Shown here piece after piece: positions 7,591-16,900 of a DNA stretch of 26,633 bases. The stretch is from positions 1 through 26,633 of IMG/VR virus record IMGVR_UViG_3300035698_021793. One strand, 5' to 3'. Numbering within the stretch: position 1 is the stretch's first letter; each line of letters begins with the position of its first letter. Source of the stretch: a virus. A model generated the notes under the pieces. That model searched no databases, had not been told where the DNA came from, and was given only the letters and a program-made list of their open reading frames with translations. The position numbers and the translations under genes are program-made.

Positions 7591-10019
7591 TGTTTAGAGA
7601 TTATTTAAAAGGTGATGCGTCAAACTCAAAAGCACCGGGAACGGTGAACGAATGGGCGGCCGAGGGGATACCGGGACCATACATCGGCATAGTCAAGGGC
7701 AACACAGATCCAACCAGGATGGGTAGGCTGAGTGTCTTGATCCCATCAATGGCAAAGACGAGTTCCGGAAACGAAGATCAATTGATCACATGCGAATACC
7801 TCTCACCATTCTACGGAGCCAAAGGAACAAAATACAGTATTCCAGGTTCAACGGAATACCAGCACAGTCAACACTCTTATGGATTCTGGGCAGTACCACC
7901 TGACCTAGAGACAACGGTATTGGTCATATTCGCAGAAGGAAAAATGAACCAGGCATTCTGGATTGGTTGTGTGCAGGATCCCTACACCAATCACATGACA
8001 CCGGGCATAGCGTCCAGCACCAACACACACGATGCGTTGGATGGAACATTCGAGGGGCCAGATGCCGGATTCCAAGCAGACAAGAAATCAACCTACGGAT
8101 CGACTAATGTACCCGCAGGCGAGCTTAATAGGACAGCACCAGGTGCCTTGCCGGGCAACAACTACGAAGCCATACCAAAACCCATACACCCTTTCGCTGA
8201 GGTACTTGTAAGACAGGGATTGAGTGCAGATGACATCAGGGGTAACACGTCGAGTTCGGCACGTAGGGAATCACCCAGCCAGGTATTTGGTATCAGCACA
8301 CCAGGACGTAAGGACACAGGAACAACCAAGCAACCAGTGGGTGCGAAAGATTCGAATGAGACCGACTATGTTGTCAGGACACCAGGACACACATTCACCA
8401 TGGACGATGGAGCCGCCGACGGCACAAACCAACTGACGAGATTGAGGACGGCCTCCGGACACCAGTTGCTGATGCATGACACGGAAGGTGTAGTGTACCT
8501 GGCCAATGGTTCAGGTAACGCATGGATAGAGATGAACAGGGACGGTAGGATAGATGTCTACTCGGGAGTGGGTGGAATAAACATGAGGACACAGGGTGAC
8601 TTCAACCTACACAGTGATGCCAACATAAACATGCACGCCAAGGGATCCATAAGGATGAGTGCGGAAACTGACATGATACAGTCGGCCTCGGCAATGTTCA
8701 ACCTAGGAGAAAAAGGAATATTCAACAGTTCACAGGCAGGATCCATAAGGGATTTCGCAAGGGATGGGTTGTCATCTTTCACCAACGGAACACAACTGCA
8801 CGGAGCCGGAGGACAGATACATCTGGCAGGAGCACAGGTACACATGAACTCAATAAAAGCAAGTCCAACTTGGGGACCAGGATGGCTGAACACAGACAAG
8901 GTGGGAATGACACCCCGGGATGAAGGTGATGTGGAACTGGCAGGAAAACCACAGGGTAAATTATTACAACCCTTCACCAAGAAAACAAAGACCACGGTAC
9001 ACAGGTTCGTCACACACGAACCCATGCCTAGATTCAAGGCATTCACGTCGGAAGGACTTCTACCCATAGGCGGAGCAGACAATGTCAAGCAGTACTACAA
9101 ATTGTCCACAACGCCAGGAACGGTGGAGTACATGGAAGCAAAGAACAGGCTGTCTGAGATAGACAGCATCAAGCAGGGACAGTGGCAGGCGGATGCAGAG
9201 AGTTACCTCAAAGCGTCAATGGGCGATTCGACTAGTGCAGTCAAGGCAAGACAACTGTTAGCGGAGTTTGGAGAAAAATACGACAAGACGTTCAGTCTTC
9301 CGGATACCGTGGACAGTATCTCAAACAAATTAAAGAATTTCAGCCTCAGTGACTCAGTGAGTGATGTCAAAAATAACCTAACGACACAGTTATCCAACCA
9401 GGTCATAGAAAGCATAACAGGAAACGATGCTGTGCAGTTGTTCAAGGACAACGTGTTTGTAAACACAGTAGGAGAGTTGTACTCACTGAAAGGCGGTGGA
9501 GCAGACCTAGGACAAGTGTTGAACACGGTACAGGGCATCACAGGAAATTTAAACATAGGAAACCTCGGATCAGTGGTGAATGATGTAAGCACAGTGACGA
9601 ATGTGTACAAGAATGTCCTGGCAGGCAATATCACAAGCGTGTCACAACTTTCGAGCATAGCCAACAGGGCGAAAGGATTCTTCAAATCAGGGCAGGGAGG
9701 TGGTCCAGGTCAGTATGAGCCATCAGGATTCTCCAGTCTAGCGACATCTATTGGCTCCTATGGAAAAACAGCGATAGCGTCTGTAGGTAAATTCTTCTCA
9801 GGATTCAAGTTCAGCGATGTCAGACTGAAAGAAGACATTAAATTAGTTGGCAAGTCACCTGCTGGTATCAACGTTTATTCGTTTAAATACAAGCAGTCAG
9901 CAGGAACATACGAGGGCGTGATGGCACAGGAAGTTCCATGGGCGAGACAAATGACAGACACAGGATTCTACATGGTGGATTACAGCAAGGTGGATGTTGA
10001 ATTTAGGAGAGTGAACTAA
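7590..10019 (+). CDS. 5: gp5-like baseplate hub/spike protein with C-terminal S74-type chaperone domain, no lysozyme seen
   Basis: This trimeric spike-type protein of 809 residues opens with an OB-fold region (residues 30-135): PYIGIVKGNTDPTRMGRLSV, then an YGFWAVPP...TTVLVIFAEG strand pair, as in gp5 and VgrG. Residues about 270-420 hold short strands such as GDFNLHSDANINMHAKGSIR, the pattern of the gp5 C-terminal beta-prism/helix. Residues 500-730 are a long Ser/Asn/Gly-rich part. The last 68 residues form a Peptidase_S74-like intramolecular chaperone: SDVRLKEDI with Ser742 and Lys747, then GVMAQEVPWARQ and YSKVDVEF. T4 gp5 carries a lysozyme domain between OB-fold and prism; here that space (about 140-270) is a Gly/Ser/Thr/Pro-rich linker with no lysozyme motif. 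The ribosome binding site AAGGGG lies at 7575-7580, and TAATG overlaps occur at both ends. Confidence 0.82.
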   Translation: MFRDYLKGDASNSKAPGTVNEWAAEGIPGPYIGIVKGNTDPTRMGRLSVLIPSMAKTSSGNEDQLITCEYLSPFYGAKGTKYSIPGSTEYQHSQHSYGFWAVPPDLETTVLVIFAEGKMNQAFWIGCVQDPYTNHMTPGIASSTNTHDALDGTFEGPDAGFQADKKSTYGSTNVPAGELNRTAPGALPGNNYEAIPKPIHPFAEVLVRQGLSADDIRGNTSSSARRESPSQVFGISTPGRKDTGTTKQPVGAKDSNETDYVVRTPGHTFTMDDGAADGTNQLTRLRTASGHQLLMHDTEGVVYLANGSGNAWIEMNRDGRIDVYSGVGGINMRTQGDFNLHSDANINMHAKGSIRMSAETDMIQSASAMFNLGEKGIFNSSQAGSIRDFARDGLSSFTNGTQLHGAGGQIHLAGAQVHMNSIKASPTWGPGWLNTDKVGMTPRDEGDVELAGKPQGKLLQPFTKKTKTTVHRFVTHEPMPRFKAFTSEGLLPIGGADNVKQYYKLSTTPGTVEYMEAKNRLSEIDSIKQGQWQADAESYLKASMGDSTSAVKARQLLAEFGEKYDKTFSLPDTVDSISNKLKNFSLSDSVSDVKNNLTTQLSNQVIESITGNDAVQLFKDNVFVNTVGELYSLKGGGADLGQVLNTVQGITGNLNIGNLGSVVNDVSTVTNVYKNVLAGNITSVSQLSSIANRAKGFFKSGQGGGPGQYEPSGFSSLATSIGSYGKTAIASVGKFFSGFKFSDVRLKEDIKLVGKSPAGINVYSFKYKQSAGTYEGVMAQEVPWARQMTDTGFYMVDYSKVDVEFRRVN
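9810..10016 (+). other. Peptidase_S74-like intramolecular chaperone domain of gp5
   Basis: Residues 741-809 carry the family landmarks: SDxRLKxxI, a G-x-N-V/I-Y-x-F-x-Y strand, GVMAQE, and a closing VDYSKV. Ser742 and Lys747 have the S-x4-K spacing of the self-cleaving dyad known from endosialidase tail spikes. If active, it would trim itself off after the trimer folds, leaving a product of about 741 residues. Confidence 0.75.
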
Positions 10020-10444
10020 TGGCATACGGTGATTCAGGATCGGGTTCAGGAGCAGGTGGCTTATCAAACAAGTCTGTGACCTTCAAGGGTTTCAGTTCAC
10101 GTGCGGACAAGAAAAACTTCAAGCTGTACGATTTTGAGTGTGCCAAGCAGGATCTCATCAACAGACTGAGCATACGTAAGGGCGAAAGGGTAGAGAATCC
10201 AGAATTCGGCACCATAATATATGACGCCATATTCGAACCGTTCACAGAGGCACTCAAAGATGCCATTGTCGAGGACATCACAGCCAACCTAAATGCAGAT
10301 CCACGTATATCCACAGAGGAGATACTGGTAACAGAATCTGACAAGGGCATAGCAATACAGGCGACTATAACATATGTTCCCCTGAATATCACCGAGAAAC
10401 TGCAATTCGACTTTGATGAGAACTCACTGTCGCGCCTATCTTAA
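10019..10444 (+). CDS. 25: gp25-like baseplate wedge protein
   Basis: This 141-residue protein (T4 gp25 has 132) has the GPW/gp25 family core: residues about 38-70 read DFECAKQDLINRLSIRKGER, then ENPEFGT and a FEPF motif, followed by a helix and two strands ending in TITYVPLN. The EFGT/FEPF pair is the family hallmark (the wedge core that nucleates the sheath). The N-terminus has an added Gly/Ser-rich stretch (GDSGSGSGAGG). AGGAG at 10005-10009 lies nine bases before the ATG, inside gp5. The stop at 10444 is followed by a 52-base gap, the first real gap in the operon. Confidence 0.93.
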   Translation: MAYGDSGSGSGAGGLSNKSVTFKGFSSRADKKNFKLYDFECAKQDLINRLSIRKGERVENPEFGTIIYDAIFEPFTEALKDAIVEDITANLNADPRISTEEILVTESDKGIAIQATITYVPLNITEKLQFDFDENSLSRLS

Positions 10445-10464
10445 AGTACGCACATTTCCTAGCA

Positions 10465-10472
10465 CATAAATA
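10465..10472 (+). promoter_or_regulatory. Late promoter-like box (CATAAATA) upstream of gp6
   Basis: CATAAATA is one base from the T4 late box TATAAATA. It lies 24 bases before the gp6 ATG, in the only gap of the structural operon. A start of transcription about 11-13 bases downstream would leave a leader of only about 12-18 bases, with no purine-rich ribosome binding site in it (the sequence before the ATG is AC/T-rich). Confidence 0.6.
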
Positions 10473-10496
10473 TCATTGTTAACACATTAATACATT

Positions 10497-13400
10497 ATGG
10501 CCACAACAGATAGACAGAACAGATTACTTGTAGCGGAAGATTGGAGGAAGATCTACCAGTCATTCCAACAGGCAGATTTCAAAAGTTACGACTTCGAGAC
10601 ACTTAGAAGAACCATGGTGGCATATCTACGTGAGAACTACCCAGATGATTTCAATGACTTTGTAGAGAGCTCGGAGTACGTTGCACTGATTGATCTGATC
10701 GCCTACGTGGCTCAAGCACTTTCATTCAGGGTGGATCTTAATGCAAGGGAAAATTTCCTAGAAACGGCAGAAAGAAGAAATTCAGTTCTAAGATTGGCCA
10801 GACTTATCAACTACAATGCCAGTAGAAATAAACCTGCTACAGGACTTTTAAAAATTGACTCTATATCCACAACGCAAGATGTTGCAGACACCACAGGAAC
10901 AAATCTTGCAAACAGCACAATAGTGTGGAACGATTCAGCAAATTCAAATTACAGAGAACAGTTCACAGCGATACTGAATGCGGCCAACCAGACAGGACAA
11001 CTTTTTGGTTCACCTAGGGAGTCAGGAGCAATAGGCGGGATAGCAACAGAGGTTTACACTTTGAGTTCTAATCAGGCCGACCTTCCTATATTTTCTTTCA
11101 ACAAATCCATTGGCGGAACAAACAGACCGTTCGAGATAGTGCCAAGTTCTATAAACAATTCAGAATCAATATACGAGTCATCACCAGTGCCAGGAACAGG
11201 ACTGACATACACATACAGATCCGATGGATCCGGTGACAGCTCCAACAACACGGGTTTCTTCTTTCTCTTCAAACAGGGAATAATACAGCAGACAGAGTTT
11301 TCGGTGGACACAGCAATAACAAATTACGTCAAGAGTCTTAATGTTTCGAATGTCAACGACACCGATGTGTGGTTGTACAAGTTGGACCAGTTTGGGCAAC
11401 TGTCAGAACAGTGGACCATGGTACCATCACTGTCAGGTAACAATGCAATTTACAATTCACTGTCAAAAGCAGAACGAAACACTTATAATGTTGTAACAAA
11501 ATCAGATGACTCGATCGATCTTGTGTTCGGTGATGGTAACTTCTCAAACTTGCCATTAGGTACATTCAGAACATATCACAGGGTCAGTGACAATGCCAAG
11601 TTTGCAATACAACCAGCGGACATGCAAGGTATTACATTAACGGTTACATACGTGGATGCCAACGGTGCACAACAGATACTGACACTGACTGTAAGTCTGA
11701 AGGCATCAGTGTACAACAGTGCCGCAACAGAATCAAACGCTTCGATCAAGGAGAAGGCCGCACAGGTCTACTACTCACAGAACAGGATGATAACTGCTGA
11801 AGACTACCAAGTGGTGCCACTTTCAGCGTCACAGGAAATAGTCAAAGTGAGATCAGTGAACAGGTCGGCATCAGGCATATCCAGGGCCAAGGAAGTGCTG
11901 GATCCAACAGGTGCATATTCAAACGTGAACGTGTTCGCAGAGGACGGCATAGTTTACAGGGAGGAAAGCACACAGCAGTTCACCTTCACCTTCAACAACA
12001 GGAACGACATACAGTCAACGATTGACACATCTGTTGAAGCAAAATTAAAACAAGCATACGCTAGACAGTTCTACTATTTGAAATATGCAACAAAGGATCT
12101 GAGTTCTCTGTCAGCAACATGGAATTCAACCACGACGGGAACAAACACCAACACAGGATACTTCACATCAGGTGGAGCATTGGTTGTTGGAGATTTCGCA
12201 ACGTCAAATTTGAAATATGCCAAAACAGGTGCATTGATCAAATTCACATCACCGGACACAAGGGAATTTTTAAACGACACATTAGTAACGGCAGGAACAG
12301 ACAACGCCGAAGATAGAGCATGGGCCAAAGTCGGTGCAGTTGTGTTGGATGGTGCTAATTCGGGTGTGGGTAATCTAGAGGACGGAACAGGTCCAATCAC
12401 GCTCAACGACATACTACCAAACGGTGCTGTACTCAATGCAGTCATCCCCGCTTTCACAACATCATTCTCAGCAACTCTTGAAGCAGACATAGTAAACAGG
12501 ATCGAAGCATACGAGGAATTTGGCCTGAGATACGATCAAGATTCAGAAACATGGAAAGTTATAACAAGCACAAACCTAAGTACCAGCACAGTGTTTGATA
12601 CGGCAGGTGCAGGCAGTACGGCAGGAACCAATGTAGACGCTAGTTGGTGGTTCAAGTTCACCAATGATGGGAACACATACACAGTAGTGTACAGGAAACT
12701 GGAATACATATTTGAATCAGAGGGACAGAACAAGTTCCATTATGATGCACAGGAAAAAATATACGACTACAAGACGGGCAAGAGTGTAAAGGACACAGTA
12801 AAAATTCTCAAAACGAACTCTATCGTTTCAACAGGCAACAGCATAGGTTATCCTATAACATGGCAGGTTGTGGACACAGTGACTGAAGCAGACGGTTTCC
12901 AGGACAACAGGAAAGTCAAGGTTGGCTTCTATGATGATGACGATGACGGTGTTGTTGACAATCCAGAAATTTTTGACATACATGTTGAACCGGATACCTC
13001 TATTTCGACTAAATTCGTGTTCTTTGAAAAATACATATCTTACGACACAATAGAGAGATACAGATTCTATGCCGCAACAAATTTCATCGTGGCTGAGAAC
13101 GAAGCAGACATCAATGTGAACACTACCACGTACACAGACGGTCAACTGTTCTATTTCTATGATGGCGCAGAGGACGTGATCAAGAAATACAGTTCAACTA
13201 CGAACACACTCTCAACTACAACTGATTACATTGCGAGAAGAGGCAGGAGTTCGGTCAGCTTCCAGTACAGGCACAATGCCGGACAAGAGACCAGGATCGA
13301 TCCCAGTGTGTCAAACATCGTGGATGTGTACATGCTGGAAAGAACTTATGACAATTTATTTAGAGTATGGTTACAGGACGGAGGAACCAAACCCGAAGCT

Positions 13401-13979
13401 TCAACATCAGATCAAATGAGAATATCGTATTCGGGTACACTTGACCAATTGAAATCGTTGTCAGACCAGATCATCTACCACCCAGTGAAATACAGGATAC
13501 TGTTTGGCACGAATGCAGATGAACAATTACAAGCAACGTTCAAGGTTGTTAAGAACACAAAAACAAATGTCACAGACGCAGTGATAAAGACAAGGGTCAT
13601 TGCCGCGATAAATGAATTCTTTGCACTAGACAACTGGGATTTTGGTGACGCATTTTACTACACAGAACTAGCCGCTTACATACACAACCAACTTGCTCCA
13701 GATCTACTGACAGCAGTGATTGTGCCAAACCAATCAGGACAGGCATTTGGGTCTCTGTTCCAGATCAATTCAGCGGCAGACGAGATTTTTATCAGTGGGG
13801 CCACCGTTGATGATGTTTCAATCATAACTGCACTAGGAGCCAACCAATTGGCGGTTTCCGGTACAGTGGTTACATCTACACCAACTGCCACAACAAATAC
13901 GACAACAGGATCAGCAGTGTCAGGCTCTACTACAACAGGTTCGGGATCAAGTACCGGCAGTAGTGGGTCAGGATACTAA
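10497..13979 (+). CDS. 6: gp6-like baseplate wedge protein, enlarged (1160 aa)
   Basis: In T4, gp6 forms the inner ring of wedges around the hub. The family signature is near the N-terminus (about residues 55-110): YPDDFNDFVESSEYVALIDL, then a SFRVDLNARENFLETAERR helix and RLINYNASRNKPATG. Around residues 970-1110 are conserved strands (VDVYMLERTYDN, HPVKYRILFGTNADEQLQA) and a helix with INEFFALDNWDFGDAFYYTE, the typical gp6 end. The protein is much longer than T4 gp6 (about 660). The extra middle part is beta-rich and includes an Asp-rich loop DDDDDGVVDNPE near residue 815 that resembles a calcium loop. The last about 40 residues are a Thr/Ser/Gly tail. No ribosome binding site precedes the ATG. 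Its stop overlaps the next start as TAATG. Confidence 0.9.
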   Translation: MATTDRQNRLLVAEDWRKIYQSFQQADFKSYDFETLRRTMVAYLRENYPDDFNDFVESSEYVALIDLIAYVAQALSFRVDLNARENFLETAERRNSVLRLARLINYNASRNKPATGLLKIDSISTTQDVADTTGTNLANSTIVWNDSANSNYREQFTAILNAANQTGQLFGSPRESGAIGGIATEVYTLSSNQADLPIFSFNKSIGGTNRPFEIVPSSINNSESIYESSPVPGTGLTYTYRSDGSGDSSNNTGFFFLFKQGIIQQTEFSVDTAITNYVKSLNVSNVNDTDVWLYKLDQFGQLSEQWTMVPSLSGNNAIYNSLSKAERNTYNVVTKSDDSIDLVFGDGNFSNLPLGTFRTYHRVSDNAKFAIQPADMQGITLTVTYVDANGAQQILTLTVSLKASVYNSAATESNASIKEKAAQVYYSQNRMITAEDYQVVPLSASQEIVKVRSVNRSASGISRAKEVLDPTGAYSNVNVFAEDGIVYREESTQQFTFTFNNRNDIQSTIDTSVEAKLKQAYARQFYYLKYATKDLSSLSATWNSTTTGTNTNTGYFTSGGALVVGDFATSNLKYAKTGALIKFTSPDTREFLNDTLVTAGTDNAEDRAWAKVGAVVLDGANSGVGNLEDGTGPITLNDILPNGAVLNAVIPAFTTSFSATLEADIVNRIEAYEEFGLRYDQDSETWKVITSTNLSTSTVFDTAGAGSTAGTNVDASWWFKFTNDGNTYTVVYRKLEYIFESEGQNKFHYDAQEKIYDYKTGKSVKDTVKILKTNSIVSTGNSIGYPITWQVVDTVTEADGFQDNRKVKVGFYDDDDDGVVDNPEIFDIHVEPDTSISTKFVFFEKYISYDTIERYRFYAATNFIVAENEADINVNTTTYTDGQLFYFYDGAEDVIKKYSSTTNTLSTTTDYIARRGRSSVSFQYRHNAGQETRIDPSVSNIVDVYMLERTYDNLFRVWLQDGGTKPEASTSDQMRISYSGTLDQLKSLSDQIIYHPVKYRILFGTNADEQLQATFKVVKNTKTNVTDAVIKTRVIAAINEFFALDNWDFGDAFYYTELAAYIHNQLAPDLLTAVIVPNQSGQAFGSLFQINSAADEIFISGATVDDVSIITALGANQLAVSGTVVTSTPTATTNTTTGSAVSGSTTTGSGSSTGSSGSGY
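13864..13976 (+). repeat. Thr/Ser/Gly low-complexity C-terminal tail of gp6
   Basis: The last about 37 codons encode almost only Thr, Ser, Gly, Ala and Val (segments such as TATTNTTTGSAVSG and GSGSSTGSSGSGY). It looks like a flexible linker or adhesion tail rather than folded wedge sequence. It is immediately followed by the start of the giant protein, with no gap. Confidence 0.7.
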
Positions 13980-16900
13980 TGGCTGACAATACTACAAACA
14001 CATCATCCAACAACGAAGTAGTCAAGCAAGGCAACAATGAGTACAGGAGGACTGTACAACATCTACCGGCGTTCTACAGGACAGACAGCAACCAGAGATT
14101 CCTGTCAAGCACACTGGATCCTTTGGTACAGAAAGGTGAACTGGAGAGATTGGATGGCCACATCGGTAGGCAGGATGCCTATACCAGGGCAGTAACAGAC
14201 AGATATATTACAGCTACCAACAGAGACAGGATGGCATACCAGCTGGAACCTGCTGTGACATACACAGATAGAGACACAACATCAATAAATCCAGAGGACC
14301 AGGTCAAATTTACAGGAACGTATGACGACTACATTAACCAGCTCAATTATTTTGGCGGCAAGGTGGACAACCATGACAGGTTGAACAAGGAAACTGTTTA
14401 CAGTTGGAACCCGGCGATAGACTATGACAAGTTGGTCAACTACAGGGAATACTACTGGATACCGAACGGTCCAAATGCAATAGAGATAGACTCGGTGGGA
14501 CCGTCGGCAGTGGCAGAATACAATGTCAGCAAGTGGCCGGAAGATGGCAGTTCTACAAAAGCATGGAACTTCCCACACAAGGAGGACGAGAGAAATCCGA
14601 TAATAAAATTGTACAGGGGTAACACATACAAATTTAACGTAAACGCAAAAGGACATCCTTTCTACATAATGACCGAACCATACAAGAGTCAGGTTGCAGA
14701 AGATGGTTCAACATCAACACTTTACTCAACAGGTGTAACCAACAACGGAGCTGATTACGGTACAGTGACATTCACAGTTCCACTGACAGGTGGCACAGAC
14801 ACATTGTACTACCAGTGTGGTAACCATGATTCCATGTACGGAATACTACAGATCAGAAACATAAACACACTGGCGAAAATCAATCCCGAGGATGACATAA
14901 TAGGAGTCAAGGATTACAGCTTAAGAACATTGAATCTTTCTAACGGAATGAAAGTAAAATTTACAGCAGGACAACTTGCAACGAATTCACCATATCTTAA
15001 CAAGGAATACTATGTGGAGGGTGTTGGGGAATCTATAACACTGACCAATGTTGACGATCTTATAACACCGGCAAGTTATGCCACAGAAAGTACCATACTC
15101 TACGATTCGGTTGATTATGACTCGAGGCCTTATGCCCTGGCATACTACACACCCGACGCCAAGGATCATATAACAATAAAGAGGGATTCTCTTGATCAGA
15201 ACGCATGGTCCAGATACAACAGATGGTTCCACAAGTCTGTGATAGATGAAACGGCTAGGATAAATGGTTTCACAGCGAACCTGGACGAGGATGACAGGGC
15301 CAAGAGACCTATTATTGAATTTGATTCGGGACTTGCACTTTACAACCACGGTACCGTGGCCAAAACATCTGTAACACTTTATGACACAGTGACGACAGAT
15401 GCATTCAGTGATGTCGTGCTCCAGACAGGTTACATAGTGGATGGTATCACACTTGCAGAAGGTATGAGGGTGATATTCTCAGCAGACACGGATCCCACAG
15501 TAAACGGCAGGATATACAAAGTCAGCTTTGCGACAGCAGGCGACAGCACACAGGTGATCTCACTGACACAAGAGGCAGACGGAGTTCCAGCTGACAAGGA
15601 CAGTGTGTTTGTAGAATTTGGAACAAAGAATCAAGGCAAGACCTTCTATTACAACAATGCAACCACTGCCTGGATTGAATCACAGCAGAAGACAGGAGTA
15701 AACCAACAGCCATTGTTTGGTATGTGGGACGATAAACACACAAGTTTCGATGATACAACAACATATCCAAACTCGACATTTGCTGGAGCGAAGGTTTTTG
15801 AATTTGCAACGTCTGACACAGCAACCACTGACACGGTCCTGGGCATAAAGGTAAAATACAACACAATTAACAATGTTGGCGACATAGTTTTTGAATCGGA
15901 TCATACATCGGGAACATTCACTTACAAATCCGGATCTTCCACTGTAACAAAGAATCTAGCAGAAGGACATCTTCACTACACAACAAGTAGGGAAACTCAC
16001 AACTCAAGGAGCGCCTGGATAAAAAGGACAAACGAGAGTAAACAGAGGGTCATGAGGACTTTCATCGTGGACGATACAGAGAAGCAACTGTTTCCTATAG
16101 ATTTCTACAAAAATTCTGCAGACTTAACAGACCTAGAAGTTTCAGTTTCTGTGAACGGTTCTAGGAAAACACTCACAACGGATTACACACTTGTTGACGG
16201 TACAACAAACAGATACGTAAAATTTGTCAAGGCATTGGCAGTCAACGATCAGATACGTGTTGCTGGTTATAGCAGTGCCGACAAGATAGTTAACAAAGGG
16301 ATATACGAAGTACCAGAAAATTTAGCTACTAACAGCTTGAACAAACAGTTGGGAACATTCACCTTCGGACAGATACTGAACCATGTCAGGGATATATTTG
16401 ACAAGAACCAAGATGTAACAGGTGCTATACCGGGAGAAACAAATCTCAGAGACAAACCCAATGCGAGACTGAAAGGTGGTAGCATACACCAACACGAATC
16501 ACCATTAGTTCCGGCAGTGTTTGGTCTGATAGACCAGGACTCTAACACAATATCGGCAATAGACCATGCCAACCAGGAATACGAGAAATGGTACAATGCA
16601 TTCCTGACACATGCAACAGGTACGGCGTATGAAGGGGTTGCCGCAGACAGGGTTGACGAGATTGTGACAGCAATAACACCAGGCAGGAACAGCACTTTCC
16701 CATTCTATTACGAGGACATGCTAGGTTGGGGAGAAAATGTCAGCACAAGAACTTACACAGTACTTGGAGCGTCACAGACGGATTACGCACTTGATTCACA
16801 ACACAATATAACAACACCCAGCAACAGGGCAGTTTATGTTTATCTAAATGATGTGCAATTAATTTTAGGCACGGACTACACGTTCAGTACAACAGACGAC

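Noticed and set aside
7980-8400. Lysozyme domain in gp5
   Set aside because: Expected by comparison with T4, but residues about 140-270 show only a Gly/Ser/Thr/Pro-rich linker with no Glu/Asp/Thr catalytic arrangement I can recognise.
8558-9088. 176-codon minus-strand open frame inside gp5
   Set aside because: It is fully antisense to the well-supported gp5 spike frame, rich in Cys and Pro with no recognisable domain, and has no operon context. It comes from the T-poor coding strand, which makes stops rare on the opposite strand.
9203-9685. 160-codon minus-strand open frame inside gp5
   Set aside because: Antisense shadow of gp5 with no ribosome binding site or domain.
12074-12490. 138-codon minus-strand frame inside gp6
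   Set aside because: Antisense shadow, with Ser/Pro/Val-rich composition typical of reverse reading of Gly/Thr/Asn codons.
16267-16695. 142-codon minus-strand frame inside the giant protein
   Set aside because: Antisense to the continuous giant frame; no domain or start signal.
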